Positions 53,446 to 61,553 of a stretch of 64,000 bases of DNA are shown here, piece after piece. This DNA comes from Chloroflexota bacterium (GTDB taxonomy: Bacteria; Chloroflexota; Anaerolineae; Aggregatilineales; Phototrophicaceae). The translations under genes were made by a program, and so were the position numbers. The notes beneath the pieces are model-generated. The model did not search any database, was not told the origin of the DNA, and saw nothing but the letters and a program-made list of their open reading frames with translations. Where the stretch lies: assembly GCA_028875245.1 (NCBI GenBank), contig JAPPEU010000086.1:1-64000 (forward strand), written 5' to 3'. Position 1 is the first letter of the stretch. Each line of letters opens with the position of its first letter.

Positions 53446-53865
53446 TTACTCTTCCCCAGCTCTCAGCAAATTTCTTGGCTCGGCTTCAGTGATGTTCTCA
53501 TTGGTGATGGCTAGTATCAGCACTTCTGCAACGAGATCAATTCTGGCTTCGAGTCTGGCTATGCTGCTAGCGTTTGCGGCAATAGCTTCGCGGTTACTGA
53601 CAATGGCGTCGCGATTATCGCTGATTAGGTCGCGCAATTCGGCAAATTGTGGATTTACCAGACCAGCAACGGCGAGATACACCAAGACGAGCGGTATCCC
53701 AACGGCGGCGAACAATTGCAGCCAGCGGACGACTGCGCTTTGGTTGGTCTTTTGTTCGCTCAATTTAGCCTCTTCGCCACTCTTGGGTCGAGGCTGTGCC
53801 TGGATTTTGGCGTCACAATCCGCGTTGACAGCTCGCAACGCATGACAGCAGGTGTACGATAACAT
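53446..53865 (-). CDS. Small single-pass membrane protein with coiled-coil-like repeats
   Basis: A 139-residue protein that I cannot assign. One membrane helix is at about residues 49-67 (LFAAVGIPLVLVYLAVAGLV). It is followed by a repetitive helical tail with a near 7-residue period (LISDNRDAIVSNREAIAANA then SSIARLEARIDLV), suggesting a coiled coil. The first 35 residues are polar and Cys-containing (SYTCCHALRAV). A shorter start at the TTG before SEQKTNQSA, preceded by GAAGAGG, is plausible and would give a cleaner protein. It ends 76 bases from the convergent GH2 gene and has no clear operon partner. Confidence 0.6.
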   Translation of the reverse strand: MLSYTCCHALRAVNADCDAKIQAQPRPKSGEEAKLSEQKTNQSAVVRWLQLFAAVGIPLVLVYLAVAGLVNPQFAELRDLISDNRDAIVSNREAIAANASSIARLEARIDLVAEVLILAITNENITEAEPRNLLRAGEE

Positions 53866-54013
53866 ACGCCGCTCTTATCTTGCATCCCCGCGTTCTTATT
53901 GCGATTCTGAAACTCGTCATCAGTCTAGACCGTCAACAGCGTCCCTAACATAGCTGCCGCATCACGCTTTTGCCGCTAAGCCGGGCGGAAAACCTCAATC
54001 GGAAATCGGAGCG

Positions 54014-55330
54014 TCAGGCTTCGGCCGCATTCGTGATTTTCAGCACCAACGGATTCGGCCACTTGCGATTGTTGTAGAGGCGCTGCACCCGGCAGAAGGT
54101 GATGCGCAGTTCATCGCCCTCCTGCCGCCAGCGCGCCTTCGGGGCGACATCCGGCTGATATTCCAGCACCGTGCCCGCTTGCCCTAGCACTTCGACTTCG
54201 GTCTCTTCTGTGGCGCGCACGCTTTTCAAGCTGATCCTGCGCCATTCGCCCATCTCCAGCGGCGGCAGCGTATCAAAAGCGTAGACCGTTCGCGCAGGCG
54301 CGTCCCAGGTGAAGTAGATTCCGGCTTCATGCCTGGCATGCCAGGGGCGCACGGCGCGGGTCGCTTCGCCGTTGACGAAGTTCCAAAGCCCGATCTCGCG
54401 CACGCGGTCGTCCATATTGCGCGGCAGCCGCCCGTCAGCGTCGGGCCCGCCCACCGCCAGCAGCAGCGCCCCGCCGCGCGACCGGATGTCGATCAGCAGC
54501 TCGATCAACTCGCGTCCGCTTTTCAGGTCATCGTTGCCGGCTTTATATTGCCATTGGGTGCCGATGGTGTAATGCGCTTCGAATGGACCGCGCAGGTCGC
54601 CCCGCCGTTCCTGCTCCGGGGTGATGATGCCGCCGCGTGTGATCATGATGTCGCGCTTTAGGCTCCAGGTGTATTCCACCAGCGAGCGCGTGGCGTCGCG
54701 GTAGCCGTCAAAGCAGATGATGTCCGGCTCATAACGCTCCACCAGTTCGCGGATTTGCGCTTTGTCATATTCCAGCAATTCGGCGTTATGTTCCGGATTG
54801 GCGTAATCGCGGGCGCGGGCCGGCGTCTTGCCGCGCTGCCATTGAAAGTAGGCATCGTCGGGCGAAAAGTACATGCCCACCGGCAGGTCCTTCGCGCGCA
54901 GGGCATGCGCATATTGGCGTAAAATGTCCTCCCCGTAGGGCGTATTCATGACGTTGAATTCGGTTGTCTCGGTATCCCACAGGCAGAAGCCATTGTGATT
55001 TTTGGCCGCGACAGTCACATAATCAAAGCCGCAGAGCTTCGCCAGCCGCGCGTACCAGCCGGCGTCGAATTGGCGCGGGTCAAAATAGGCCGGCAGCTGC
55101 GAGAAATAACGCCGCAGATAATCGGCCGAGGCGCCTATGACGGAGTGAGCATTGACCATGCCGAAGGGCGCGTCAACCGTCCAGTAGAGGTACATGCCCA
55201 GCGCCATATTCTGATACCAGTCCAGGCGTTCCGGCAGATTGCGCATCTGCGTATACACGCCCTGCGAGGCGCGATCTTGTTCTTGGTTGTTCGTCTGAGT
55301 CACCTTTTCGCCTTTCCGTAATCGTATCAT
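54014..55330 (-). CDS. Divergent GH29 alpha-L-fucosidase-like protein
   Basis: A 438-residue protein with the GH29 barrel layout. The N-terminal WYQNMALGMYLYW segment is near 38, FDAGWYARLAKLCGFDYV near 88, and the nucleophile-type Asp is in ICFDGYRD (Asp208). The substrate-contact motif, usually KHHDGF, reads KNHNGF (110-115), with the first His and the Asp both replaced by Asn. The active site is therefore altered and the substrate may not be plain L-fucoside. A beta-sandwich-like C-terminus follows. No signal peptide is seen. A GTG at 55303 (VTQTNNQ) is an alternative start. A family 1 repeat lies directly upstream. Confidence 0.8.
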   Translation of the reverse strand: MIRLRKGEKVTQTNNQEQDRASQGVYTQMRNLPERLDWYQNMALGMYLYWTVDAPFGMVNAHSVIGASADYLRRYFSQLPAYFDPRQFDAGWYARLAKLCGFDYVTVAAKNHNGFCLWDTETTEFNVMNTPYGEDILRQYAHALRAKDLPVGMYFSPDDAYFQWQRGKTPARARDYANPEHNAELLEYDKAQIRELVERYEPDIICFDGYRDATRSLVEYTWSLKRDIMITRGGIITPEQERRGDLRGPFEAHYTIGTQWQYKAGNDDLKSGRELIELLIDIRSRGGALLLAVGGPDADGRLPRNMDDRVREIGLWNFVNGEATRAVRPWHARHEAGIYFTWDAPARTVYAFDTLPPLEMGEWRRISLKSVRATEETEVEVLGQAGTVLEYQPDVAPKARWRQEGDELRITFCRVQRLYNNRKWPNPLVLKITNAAEA

Positions 55331-55348
55331 CTTTGGCAGCCATAAATC

Positions 55349-55436
55349 GGGCGACTCAATGGCTCGCCCCTACAAGGCAATCTTCTGTCGTGGCAATTTC
55401 CTTCTTATGTCATTTACGATGATTGCGTACTTGGAA
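55349..55436 (+). repeat. Partial family 1 MITE-like element (core and right half)
   Basis: The core GGGCGACTCAATGGCTCGCC then CCTACAAGG lies at 55349-55378. TGGCAATTTCC follows at 55391-55401 and CTTGGAA at 55430-55436, spaced as in the complete element at 56491-56633. The left half is absent. It ends next to the stop codon of the amidohydrolase gene. Confidence 0.6.
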
Positions 55437-55440
55437 TCGC

Positions 55441-56376
55441 TTAGACACCCGCGCGCCAATACACCCGCAGCGCGTTCAGCCCGAGGACATCGGCCATTTC
55501 CTGAGCCGACAGAAAATCGCAATGCCGCTTGACATAGTTGAGCAGCTGCCGATAACTGCCGCTGGTCAGCAGTCCGGGCGCATCCGTTCCCCACATGATC
55601 TTCTCCGCGCCGATCAGCTCCGCCGCGCGCTGAATATACTCATGCGCCGCCGCGTAAGGATATTCATCATAAACGGGCAAATACGCGGGCAGCGCGGACA
55701 GATCAAAGTGCACATTCGCCTTCTGACCCAGCTGCATCTGCGCGGTCCATTTTTCATTCAGTTGCCGGTTGTCGCTGTCGCTTAGGGGCGGCTGCGCCAG
55801 ATGGGCGATGACCAGCGGCAGATCGGGGTAGCGCTCGGCGATGGCGGCGAGGGCATCGGTCTGATAGGCTCGGCCTCCAATCCCCCCCAGATCAAATGTG
55901 ACGACAAGCCCGTCCCGCAGCGCCGCTTCAAAGAGCCAACTGAATGCAGGCGCGTCAAGGCGCAGGTCGGGGTAGCGGCCGGTCAAGCCGGTCGGCTCGG
56001 TCAGTTCAAGCTTGAGGACGCGCAAGCCGTACTCTTCGACGCATTGCCTGTACAGCTGCCGGGCAGCGGGCGCGAGTGGATCGGGCGCGAAGGCGCCGAT
56101 GAAGCGATCGGGCCATTTGGCGACGGCGGAAGCGAGATAGGCGTTCGCCTCGCCGTAGAAAGGACCTTGGAGCAGAACGGCGCGTTCGACGCCGGCCCAA
56201 TCCATCTGCGCCAACAGGGCCTCGGCTGGAAAGGCGGTCGCTTCAGAAAAAGGCGGCAGCAGCTGAATCGTCTCGCCGCCCCAGCGCGCCCGGCCCCAGG
56301 TCAGAGAGCGCGTCGGCCCGCGCCCCGTCATCCCGCGCAGCGACGTCATAATGTGGGCATGGGCGTCGATGATCAA
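55441..56376 (-). CDS. Amidohydrolase family 2 protein
   Basis: A 311-residue TIM-barrel hydrolase of the Amidohydro-rel (amidohydrolase_2) family. The N-terminal metal motif DAHAH is at residues 4-8, LPLVIAHLAQPPL near 205 gives a further His, and IMWGTDAPGL near 272 carries the late Asp. Members include sugar-acid lactonases and decarboxylases acting on small carboxylates. In this cluster, with fucosidase-like, dehydrogenase and HpaI-type genes, a lactonase step in sugar-acid catabolism is a reasonable guess. A transposon-like repeat lies between it and the upstream BKACE gene. Confidence 0.85.
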   Translation of the reverse strand: MIIDAHAHIMTSLRGMTGRGPTRSLTWGRARWGGETIQLLPPFSEATAFPAEALLAQMDWAGVERAVLLQGPFYGEANAYLASAVAKWPDRFIGAFAPDPLAPAARQLYRQCVEEYGLRVLKLELTEPTGLTGRYPDLRLDAPAFSWLFEAALRDGLVVTFDLGGIGGRAYQTDALAAIAERYPDLPLVIAHLAQPPLSDSDNRQLNEKWTAQMQLGQKANVHFDLSALPAYLPVYDEYPYAAAHEYIQRAAELIGAEKIMWGTDAPGLLTSGSYRQLLNYVKRHCDFLSAQEMADVLGLNALRVYWRAGV

Positions 56377-56490
56377 AGTTTCAGCCCTTGGTTACCTGGC
56401 GGTCGCTCCATGAGGCTCTTTCCGGCTTGCATAACCAGTCGCCAGACGTTGACGTCGGTCATGCAAGCGTTCCGCCCTCCGACCATAGAA

Positions 56491-56633
56491 GTAGTTCCAA
56501 GTTAGTCATGCGAAAACTGACCAGCAATCTATAGACAAAGTGGGCGAGCCACCGTCTCGCCCCTACAACCTTTCAATTGTTATGGCAATTTCCGTTTGTT
56601 CTGCGATCATTCTCATTAATTTCTTGGAACTAC
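56491..56633 (+). mobile_element. MITE-like element with 11-bp terminal inverted repeats
   Basis: GTAGTTCCAAG at 56491-56501 and CTTGGAACTAC at 56623-56633 are perfect inverted repeats. Between them lie AATCTATAG, the family 1 core GGGCGAGCCACCGTCTCGCC then CCTACAACC at 56542-56570, and TGGCAATTTCC at 56583-56593. No open frame fits inside 143 bases, so it would be non-autonomous. No clear target duplication is seen. Partial copies at 50478 and 55349 share the left and right halves. Confidence 0.65.
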
Positions 56634-56657
56634 TGAGATGGCGGTAGAGGCCGGGGG

Positions 56658-57575
56658 TTATCCCGACAATCCCGTGATCTGACGCGCTTCTTCGGGGCTG
56701 GCGATCTCGCGGCCGACTTCCCGGGCGATGCGGGCGGCGCGTTCCACCAGCTCGGCATTGCTCCTGGCATAGACACCATGCTCGATATAGGGGCAGTCTT
56801 CCATGCCGACCCGCACATGGCCGCCGATAGCGATGCCATGGGCGATGACCGACCAATAGACGTCGGGCGCCATGCAGCTCATGCTCCAATTCATATCCGC
56901 GGGCAGGTGATCGACCATGAACTGAATGCCCTTGGCCGAGGGCGGCGTCCAGCTCTGGCCCGGCCAGCCGAAGAACAGCGTCCCCCAAAGTGGGCCGGGC
57001 AGCAGATCCAACTCATCCTCGCGCCGGTCCCCCACCCAGAATTCGCCGGCGCGAACCTTTTCTATCGCCCAGAAAGCGCCGGTGCTGAAGCATTCAATCT
57101 CCAGCTTGACATCGTTTTCATTCGCCAGGCGGGCGTACTCCCGCAGCTCGGATATGGGATGGATAGAGTAACAGTAACCGGCCGGCGGATGTTCCGGCAC
57201 GGGCTGAAAATACTCGTCATGCGAATCGAAATTGATCGAGCTCATATCGGGTTTCAGCGCGCGCCAGAGCTCGATTTTTTCTTCCAGGCGAATACTGGCC
57301 AAGCCAAATTGCAGGACGGCCCGGCCGGTCCCGCGGATGCGCTCGCTGATCTCGGCCCAGCCTTCCATGATGGGAATCTGCAGCAGCCGCCCATCGGGCT
57401 GTATCTCCGTATCGCTGACATAGGAGCCGTGCACATGACAGATGGACGCGCCCGCGTTGATGGCGCGGACGTATTCGTCGGCGACGCCCGCCGGGTTATC
57501 GGGCTTCGGCCCGTGCGGATTATGCGGGTAGGTCAAGGTCGTATCGCAGGTGACGGTGATAATCAGCTTTTCCAT
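56658..57575 (-). CDS. DUF849/BKACE-family protein (beta-keto acid cleavage enzyme-like)
   Basis: A 305-residue TIM-barrel protein of the DUF849 family, whose characterised members use zinc to condense a beta-keto acid with acetyl-CoA and split it. The start LIITVTCDTTLTYPHNPHGP, the zinc-type motif CHVHGS near residue 47 and the C-terminal GGHVRVGMEDCPYIEHGVYA near 252 fit the family. The usual HxHxRDP stretch is changed to HVHGSYVSD, so substrate handling probably differs from 3-keto-5-aminohexanoate cleavage. It is separated from the downstream amidohydrolase by the MITE-like element. Confidence 0.88.
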   Translation of the reverse strand: MEKLIITVTCDTTLTYPHNPHGPKPDNPAGVADEYVRAINAGASICHVHGSYVSDTEIQPDGRLLQIPIMEGWAEISERIRGTGRAVLQFGLASIRLEEKIELWRALKPDMSSINFDSHDEYFQPVPEHPPAGYCYSIHPISELREYARLANENDVKLEIECFSTGAFWAIEKVRAGEFWVGDRREDELDLLPGPLWGTLFFGWPGQSWTPPSAKGIQFMVDHLPADMNWSMSCMAPDVYWSVIAHGIAIGGHVRVGMEDCPYIEHGVYARSNAELVERAARIAREVGREIASPEEARQITGLSG

Positions 57576-57730
57576 AATGCCTTCTCCTGGAAATAGGTAA
57601 ATTTGCGAGCTTGTTTTATAGCGCGAAAATGCAGTTGTTCACCACAGCCCCTCGCAAGTCACGACTTGGCTCACACAAAATTATGAACCCGCGAAAGCAA
57701 TCATTTGTAGGGGTGTTTCGCCATCGCTGT

Positions 57731-58750
57731 TCAGTCGAAGGTCAAGACGATGCGCCCGCGGACGCCCGCGCGCAAATGCGCCAGCGCCTCGTTGACGGCA
57801 TCGAGGGCATAGGTCTGGCGCACAATCGAGCGCAGCGCCCCGCTGGCATAGAGCTCGAGGCAGCGCCTGAGATCATCGCGCCGGCCCGCGCGCGCGCCGA
57901 CGACTTCTTTTTCATTCTGCGCCAATTCTTTGCCCGACAGCGGAAAGGGCTCCGGCGTATAACCGACCACCACCATGCGTCCGCCGCGCCGCAGCGAGGC
58001 GAAACCGGCTGCCATCGTGCTCTCCAGGCCGACCACATCAATCACGCGATCGACGCCGATGCCCGCGCTCAGGTCTTGCACCCGCGTTACCAGGTCATCG
58101 CCTGCTTCGCTTAAGAAGATGCCAGCGCCCTGCCTCAGCGCCCATTCCGCTTTCGCCGCATCAATATCGGCCGCCAGCGCCTCGACGCCAGCCGCCGCCA
58201 GCAGCTGCGTCACGATGGAGCCGACGCCGCCGATGCCGATGACCAGGACTCGGTCGCCCAGGCGCGCGCCGGAGCGTTCGACGGCGTGGATGGCGGTCAT
58301 GCCCGCGTCGCAGCAAGTGGCGCCATCAACGAAACTGACGCCCTCGGGCAAGGCGATCAACTGCCGCGCCGGCAGGCAGACGCACTCGGCATAACCGCCG
58401 GCTACATCCAGCACGCCAACGATGCCGCGCATCCGCAGGCAGAGCTGTTCGCGGAAGGTCCGGCAGAAGACGCAGCCCCCGCAAGTGAGGAAGTTGTAAA
58501 CGGCGACGCGATCGCCCGGCGCAAAGTCGCTGACGCCAGCGCCAACAGCGGCGACCTCGCCGGCGATCTCGTGGCCCATGATGAAGGGCAACTCGGGCGC
58601 ATAGCCAAAGCCGTCCAAGAGCTTCAGATCGGTGCCGTCGATGCCGCAAGCGCGAACCCGCACCAGCACTTCGCCGGCGGAGGGCCGCGGCTGTGGCCGG
58701 TCCTCAATCGCCAGCGGCCCGCCGAGTTCATGCAAGAGCGCCGCTTTCAT
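57731..58750 (-). CDS. Zinc-dependent medium-chain alcohol/polyol dehydrogenase
   Basis: A 339-residue MDR-family dehydrogenase. Catalytic zinc ligands are expected at Cys in RACGIDGTDL (about 35) and in MGHEIAGEV (about 58). The structural zinc set CGGCVFCRTFREQLC is intact near 91-105. The NAD-binding motif is GIGGVGSIV near 172. The usual CGICGTD motif reads CGIDGTD. It would oxidise a sugar, polyol or sugar-acid hydroxyl with NAD(P). The start codon overlaps the stop of the upstream TIM-barrel gene by one base. Confidence 0.92.
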   Translation of the reverse strand: MKAALLHELGGPLAIEDRPQPRPSAGEVLVRVRACGIDGTDLKLLDGFGYAPELPFIMGHEIAGEVAAVGAGVSDFAPGDRVAVYNFLTCGGCVFCRTFREQLCLRMRGIVGVLDVAGGYAECVCLPARQLIALPEGVSFVDGATCCDAGMTAIHAVERSGARLGDRVLVIGIGGVGSIVTQLLAAAGVEALAADIDAAKAEWALRQGAGIFLSEAGDDLVTRVQDLSAGIGVDRVIDVVGLESTMAAGFASLRRGGRMVVVGYTPEPFPLSGKELAQNEKEVVGARAGRRDDLRRCLELYASGALRSIVRQTYALDAVNEALAHLRAGVRGRIVLTFD

Positions 58751-59577
58751 CAGCCGCCCTCGCCGCCGAGCCCGATTTCAATCAGCGCTTGGCGGTAAAT
58801 CGGCAGGCCCCAGCGGTAGCCTTGTTCCGGCACGGGATAACCATACATATCCAGGGTCGAGGTGCCGGCGAAGCCGATATCGAGCAGCGCTTGATTCATC
58901 GCTTTCAGATTGAGCCGGCCTAAACCGGGCGGATAATGCAGCTCGCTGGTCTGGCCATCGGTATCGGAATAATGCAGGTGCTGGATGCGCGAGCCCAGGT
59001 CGTAAATCGCCTCAACATAGGTCTCGGGCTGGCCGACGCCGTAGTGACAGAAATCGAAAAGCACGCCAAAATAATCGCGATCCAAAGCGTCGCAAAGCGC
59101 CTTCATAAAGGCGTTGTCCATGCCCAGGGTGAAGGGATGCGGCTCGGCGGTGAAGCGGACGCCTTTCGGCCGGGCGTAATTGATCGCTTCCGTGAAGAGG
59201 TCGACCAGCACCGCCAGCAGATCGGCAGCGGGCGCGTCGCTCTCCGGCGGCCGCCGGCCCTCCCAGACCATGACATCTTCGACGCCCAGTTCCAGCGCAT
59301 AATCCACATCCGCTTTCAAGCCCGCCAGGGTTCGGTCGTAATTTTCGCGCGCGCCAAAGGGCTGAAAATAATCAGCGCCGACAGCGTTCAAGCCCCACAA
59401 CTCCAGGCCGAGCTCGGCGGCGAAGTCGCGAAATTGCTGCAAGAGCGAGGGCGTTCGGCAGCCAGCCAGGTGAGGCGGCCAGATCTCAACGGCGTTACAG
59501 CCGGCCGCCGCCAGACGCTGGCAGGCTTCTTCCACCGTGTAATCCTGAAAGGTGATCGAGTTGCCGCAGATGCGCAT
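58750..59577 (-). CDS. TIM-barrel sugar isomerase/epimerase
   Basis: A 275-residue xylose-isomerase-like barrel. It starts MRICGNSITFQDYTVEEACQ, has NAVEIWPPHL near residue 34, VMVWEGRRPP near 103, RFTAEPHPF near 143, GVLFDFCHYG near 170 and the HLHYSDTDG metal-site segment near 205. It lies 3 bases after the Ldh-type gene and 1 base over the dehydrogenase gene, so the three are co-translated. The substrate is not identifiable, probably a keto-sugar or sugar acid of the same pathway. Confidence 0.87.
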   Translation of the reverse strand: MRICGNSITFQDYTVEEACQRLAAAGCNAVEIWPPHLAGCRTPSLLQQFRDFAAELGLELWGLNAVGADYFQPFGARENYDRTLAGLKADVDYALELGVEDVMVWEGRRPPESDAPAADLLAVLVDLFTEAINYARPKGVRFTAEPHPFTLGMDNAFMKALCDALDRDYFGVLFDFCHYGVGQPETYVEAIYDLGSRIQHLHYSDTDGQTSELHYPPGLGRLNLKAMNQALLDIGFAGTSTLDMYGYPVPEQGYRWGLPIYRQALIEIGLGGEGG

Positions 59578-59580
59578 CGT

Positions 59581-60636
59581 TCAGCCTCCGCCCGCGTCCA
59601 CGCCGAGTTCGGCCGCCAGTTCACATATCGCCGTCCACAGACTGTCCGGAAGGCTGATGCCTTCTCGCTGACGGCGCAGGGTCAAGCGATATTCCGGCTC
59701 GCCCGGGAAGAGCACCTCGTCGACGCCCGCCCGCGGCCGCGCTGATTTGACATGGGCGACGAGGGCCCGCGTGCGCCGTTTGAAATCGGCGATGTCTTCC
59801 ATGGCGGCGATATTCATCACTTGAAACAAGACGCCATTGCCATGCGTGACCGCCGCTTCGCTGACGTAACCGGCGCCGCTCAAGCCGCCAGCCAGCATCT
59901 CGATCATCACGCCGAGCGCATAGCCTTTGTGCCCGGCCGGCCCGCCCAAAGGCAGGAGGCCGCCCGCCGGCGGTCCATAGAAATCGGCCGCGTCGCGCGT
60001 CGGGTTGCCGTCGGCGTCGATAATCACATTTTCCGGCAGTTGCGCGCCGCGAAAGAGATGATCGCGCACTTTGCCTTCGGGCATGACCGAGGCGGTGATA
60101 TCCACCAGCACCGGCCAGTCGTAGCCGCTGGGCGCGGCGAAAGCCAGCGGCGTCGGCGTGAAGCGGCCGTCGATCCCGCCCCAGGGCACGACGCTGCCGT
60201 CGCCCCCCGTTTGCGAGTTGACATAAGCCAGCCCGATCATGTCGCGCTCGGCCGCCATCACGACGTATTCGCCCAGCCGACCGATATGCGGGCAATTCAC
60301 CAATGCCACCATGCTGATGCCAGCCGAGGCCGCCATCTCAATCGCCCGCTCCATGCCCGCGCGCGCCGCCACTTGCCCCCAGGCCCGCCCCGCATCCAGA
60401 ACGGCGATGCTCGCCCGCTCGCGCAGGGTCAGGACATCGGCCGCCGGTTTGATGTAACCGTCGCGCAAGAATTCTACATATTGCAGCAGGCGCATAATTC
60501 CATGCGAATCATGCCCGGCCAGGTTGGCGCGCAGCAGCGTCTCGGCAACCCAGGCCGAGCGCTCCGGCGGCGAGCCCAGCGCATTCAGAATCGCCGCGCC
60601 CAAATGCCGCAGTCGCTCCGGTTTCATCGTGGGCAT
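59581..60636 (-). CDS. Malate/L-lactate (Ldh2)-family dehydrogenase
   Basis: A 351-residue NAD(P)-dependent 2-hydroxyacid or imine dehydrogenase of the LDH2/MDH2 family. The hallmark GHDSHGIMRL is near residue 41, VALVNCPHIGRLGEYV near 110 carries the active-site His, and GGPAGHKGYALGVMIEMLAG is near 236. ATG at 60636 overlaps the aldolase gene stop by one base; the longer reading to 60762 is inside that gene. Members act on lactate, malate, ureidoglycolate, 2,3-diketogulonate or sugar 2-keto acids. The last class would suit this cluster. Confidence 0.9.
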   Translation of the reverse strand: MPTMKPERLRHLGAAILNALGSPPERSAWVAETLLRANLAGHDSHGIMRLLQYVEFLRDGYIKPAADVLTLRERASIAVLDAGRAWGQVAARAGMERAIEMAASAGISMVALVNCPHIGRLGEYVVMAAERDMIGLAYVNSQTGGDGSVVPWGGIDGRFTPTPLAFAAPSGYDWPVLVDITASVMPEGKVRDHLFRGAQLPENVIIDADGNPTRDAADFYGPPAGGLLPLGGPAGHKGYALGVMIEMLAGGLSGAGYVSEAAVTHGNGVLFQVMNIAAMEDIADFKRRTRALVAHVKSARPRAGVDEVLFPGEPEYRLTLRRQREGISLPDSLWTAICELAAELGVDAGGG

Positions 60637-61427
60637 CAGAGACCTCCGTTCGCTGCGGCAGCCCGAAAGCGGTCCATCATCGCGCGCGCGCCCGTGAGTA
60701 TCAGTCCTTGATCGGATGCGATCGGGATGATGCGCAAGCCTTGCTTCAGCAGGTTCTCCCAACTAAAGGGGCTGCTCGCGTCGGCGTCGGGCGAGCGGCC
60801 GGACATCAGCGGCATGCCGGCGGCGCGCGCTTTGGCCGCTACCGCGTCAATCGTCGCTATGACGCGCGGATCGTCAAAATCGGGCAGCAGGCCCATGCTC
60901 GCGCTCAAATCAACCGCGCCAATCATGCAGGCGTCCAGCCCTTCGACTTCCAGCAAGGCCTCAAAGTCCTCGACGCCGCTGACGGTCTCGATCATGATGG
61001 CGACGATGGTCGATTCATTCGCCGCCGCCAGGTATGCTTTCTCGTCAAGTCCGTAACGGCTGGGCCGGCGTGGCCCGGTGCCGCGGATGCCCAATGGCGG
61101 ATACTTGCAAGCGGCCACCGCCCGACGCGCTTCGTCGGCGCTGTCAATTTGCGGCACGATGACGCCGTCCGCCCCCATATCCAGCAGGCGCTTGATGTGG
61201 TCTGGGTCCTTGCCCGGGGCGCGCGCCAAGGTCGGCGTATCGCCCAGCGCGATGAGCAGATTCTGCAGCGTCTGAAGGTCGATCGCCGTGTGCTCGGTGT
61301 CTATGGCGACCCAGTCCAGGCCGACATCACCAATCATCTCGGCGACGGTGATGTCCGTCAGGCTCATCCACATGCCCGGGCTGGCTTCGCCGCGCCGCCA
61401 TTTCGCTTTCAATTCGATTGCGTTCAC
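60636..61427 (-). CDS. HpcH/HpaI-family class II pyruvate aldolase
   Basis: A 263-residue metal-dependent aldolase that splits 2-keto-3-deoxy or 4-hydroxy-2-keto acids into pyruvate and an aldehyde. Features are WVAIDTEHTAID near residue 38 (catalytic His region), GADGVIVPQIDSADEARRAV near 85, and the metal ligand Glu in IMIETVSGVED near 137 and Asp in GAVDLSASMG near 160. GTG at 61427 is chosen, since upstream codons to 61466 fall in a GC-rich repeat. 2-keto-3-deoxy-L-rhamnonate aldolase of this family makes a deoxysugar-acid substrate plausible. Confidence 0.9.
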   Translation of the reverse strand: MNAIELKAKWRRGEASPGMWMSLTDITVAEMIGDVGLDWVAIDTEHTAIDLQTLQNLLIALGDTPTLARAPGKDPDHIKRLLDMGADGVIVPQIDSADEARRAVAACKYPPLGIRGTGPRRPSRYGLDEKAYLAAANESTIVAIMIETVSGVEDFEALLEVEGLDACMIGAVDLSASMGLLPDFDDPRVIATIDAVAAKARAAGMPLMSGRSPDADASSPFSWENLLKQGLRIIPIASDQGLILTGARAMMDRFRAAAANGGL

Positions 61428-61436
61428 TTTTTTCCA

Positions 61437-61553
61437 CCCTCTCCCCTCGGCCCCTCCCCGAAGCATCAGGGAGGGGAGTTTGTCGCAATCCGATGGATAT
61501 CACCGTCTTTGCACAGCCTCCCCCCATCCCGATGGGGGGACTGAGGGGGTTTA
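61437..61553. repeat. Composite family 2 repeat at the end of the MalK-type gene
   Basis: Part one (61437-61480) pairs CCCCTCCC with GGGAGGGG around GAAGCATCA. Part two pairs TCCCCCCATC (61519-61528) with GATGGGGGGA (61531-61540), followed by CTGAGGGGGTTT. Order and motifs match the composite repeat at 38408-38571. The minus-strand reading through 61466-61558 supplies the last 30 residues and stop codon of the MalK-type protein. Confidence 0.7.

Noticed and set aside
53405-53845. A 146-codon plus-strand frame opposite the small membrane protein
   Set aside because: The minus-strand reading has a membrane helix followed by a regular coiled-coil pattern. The plus-strand reading is Ser/Leu-rich without structure.
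57700-57725. TTGTAGGGGTGTTTCGCC, resembling part of the family 1 repeat
   Set aside because: Only one half-arm is present and no pairing partner is found, so it is not counted as a copy.
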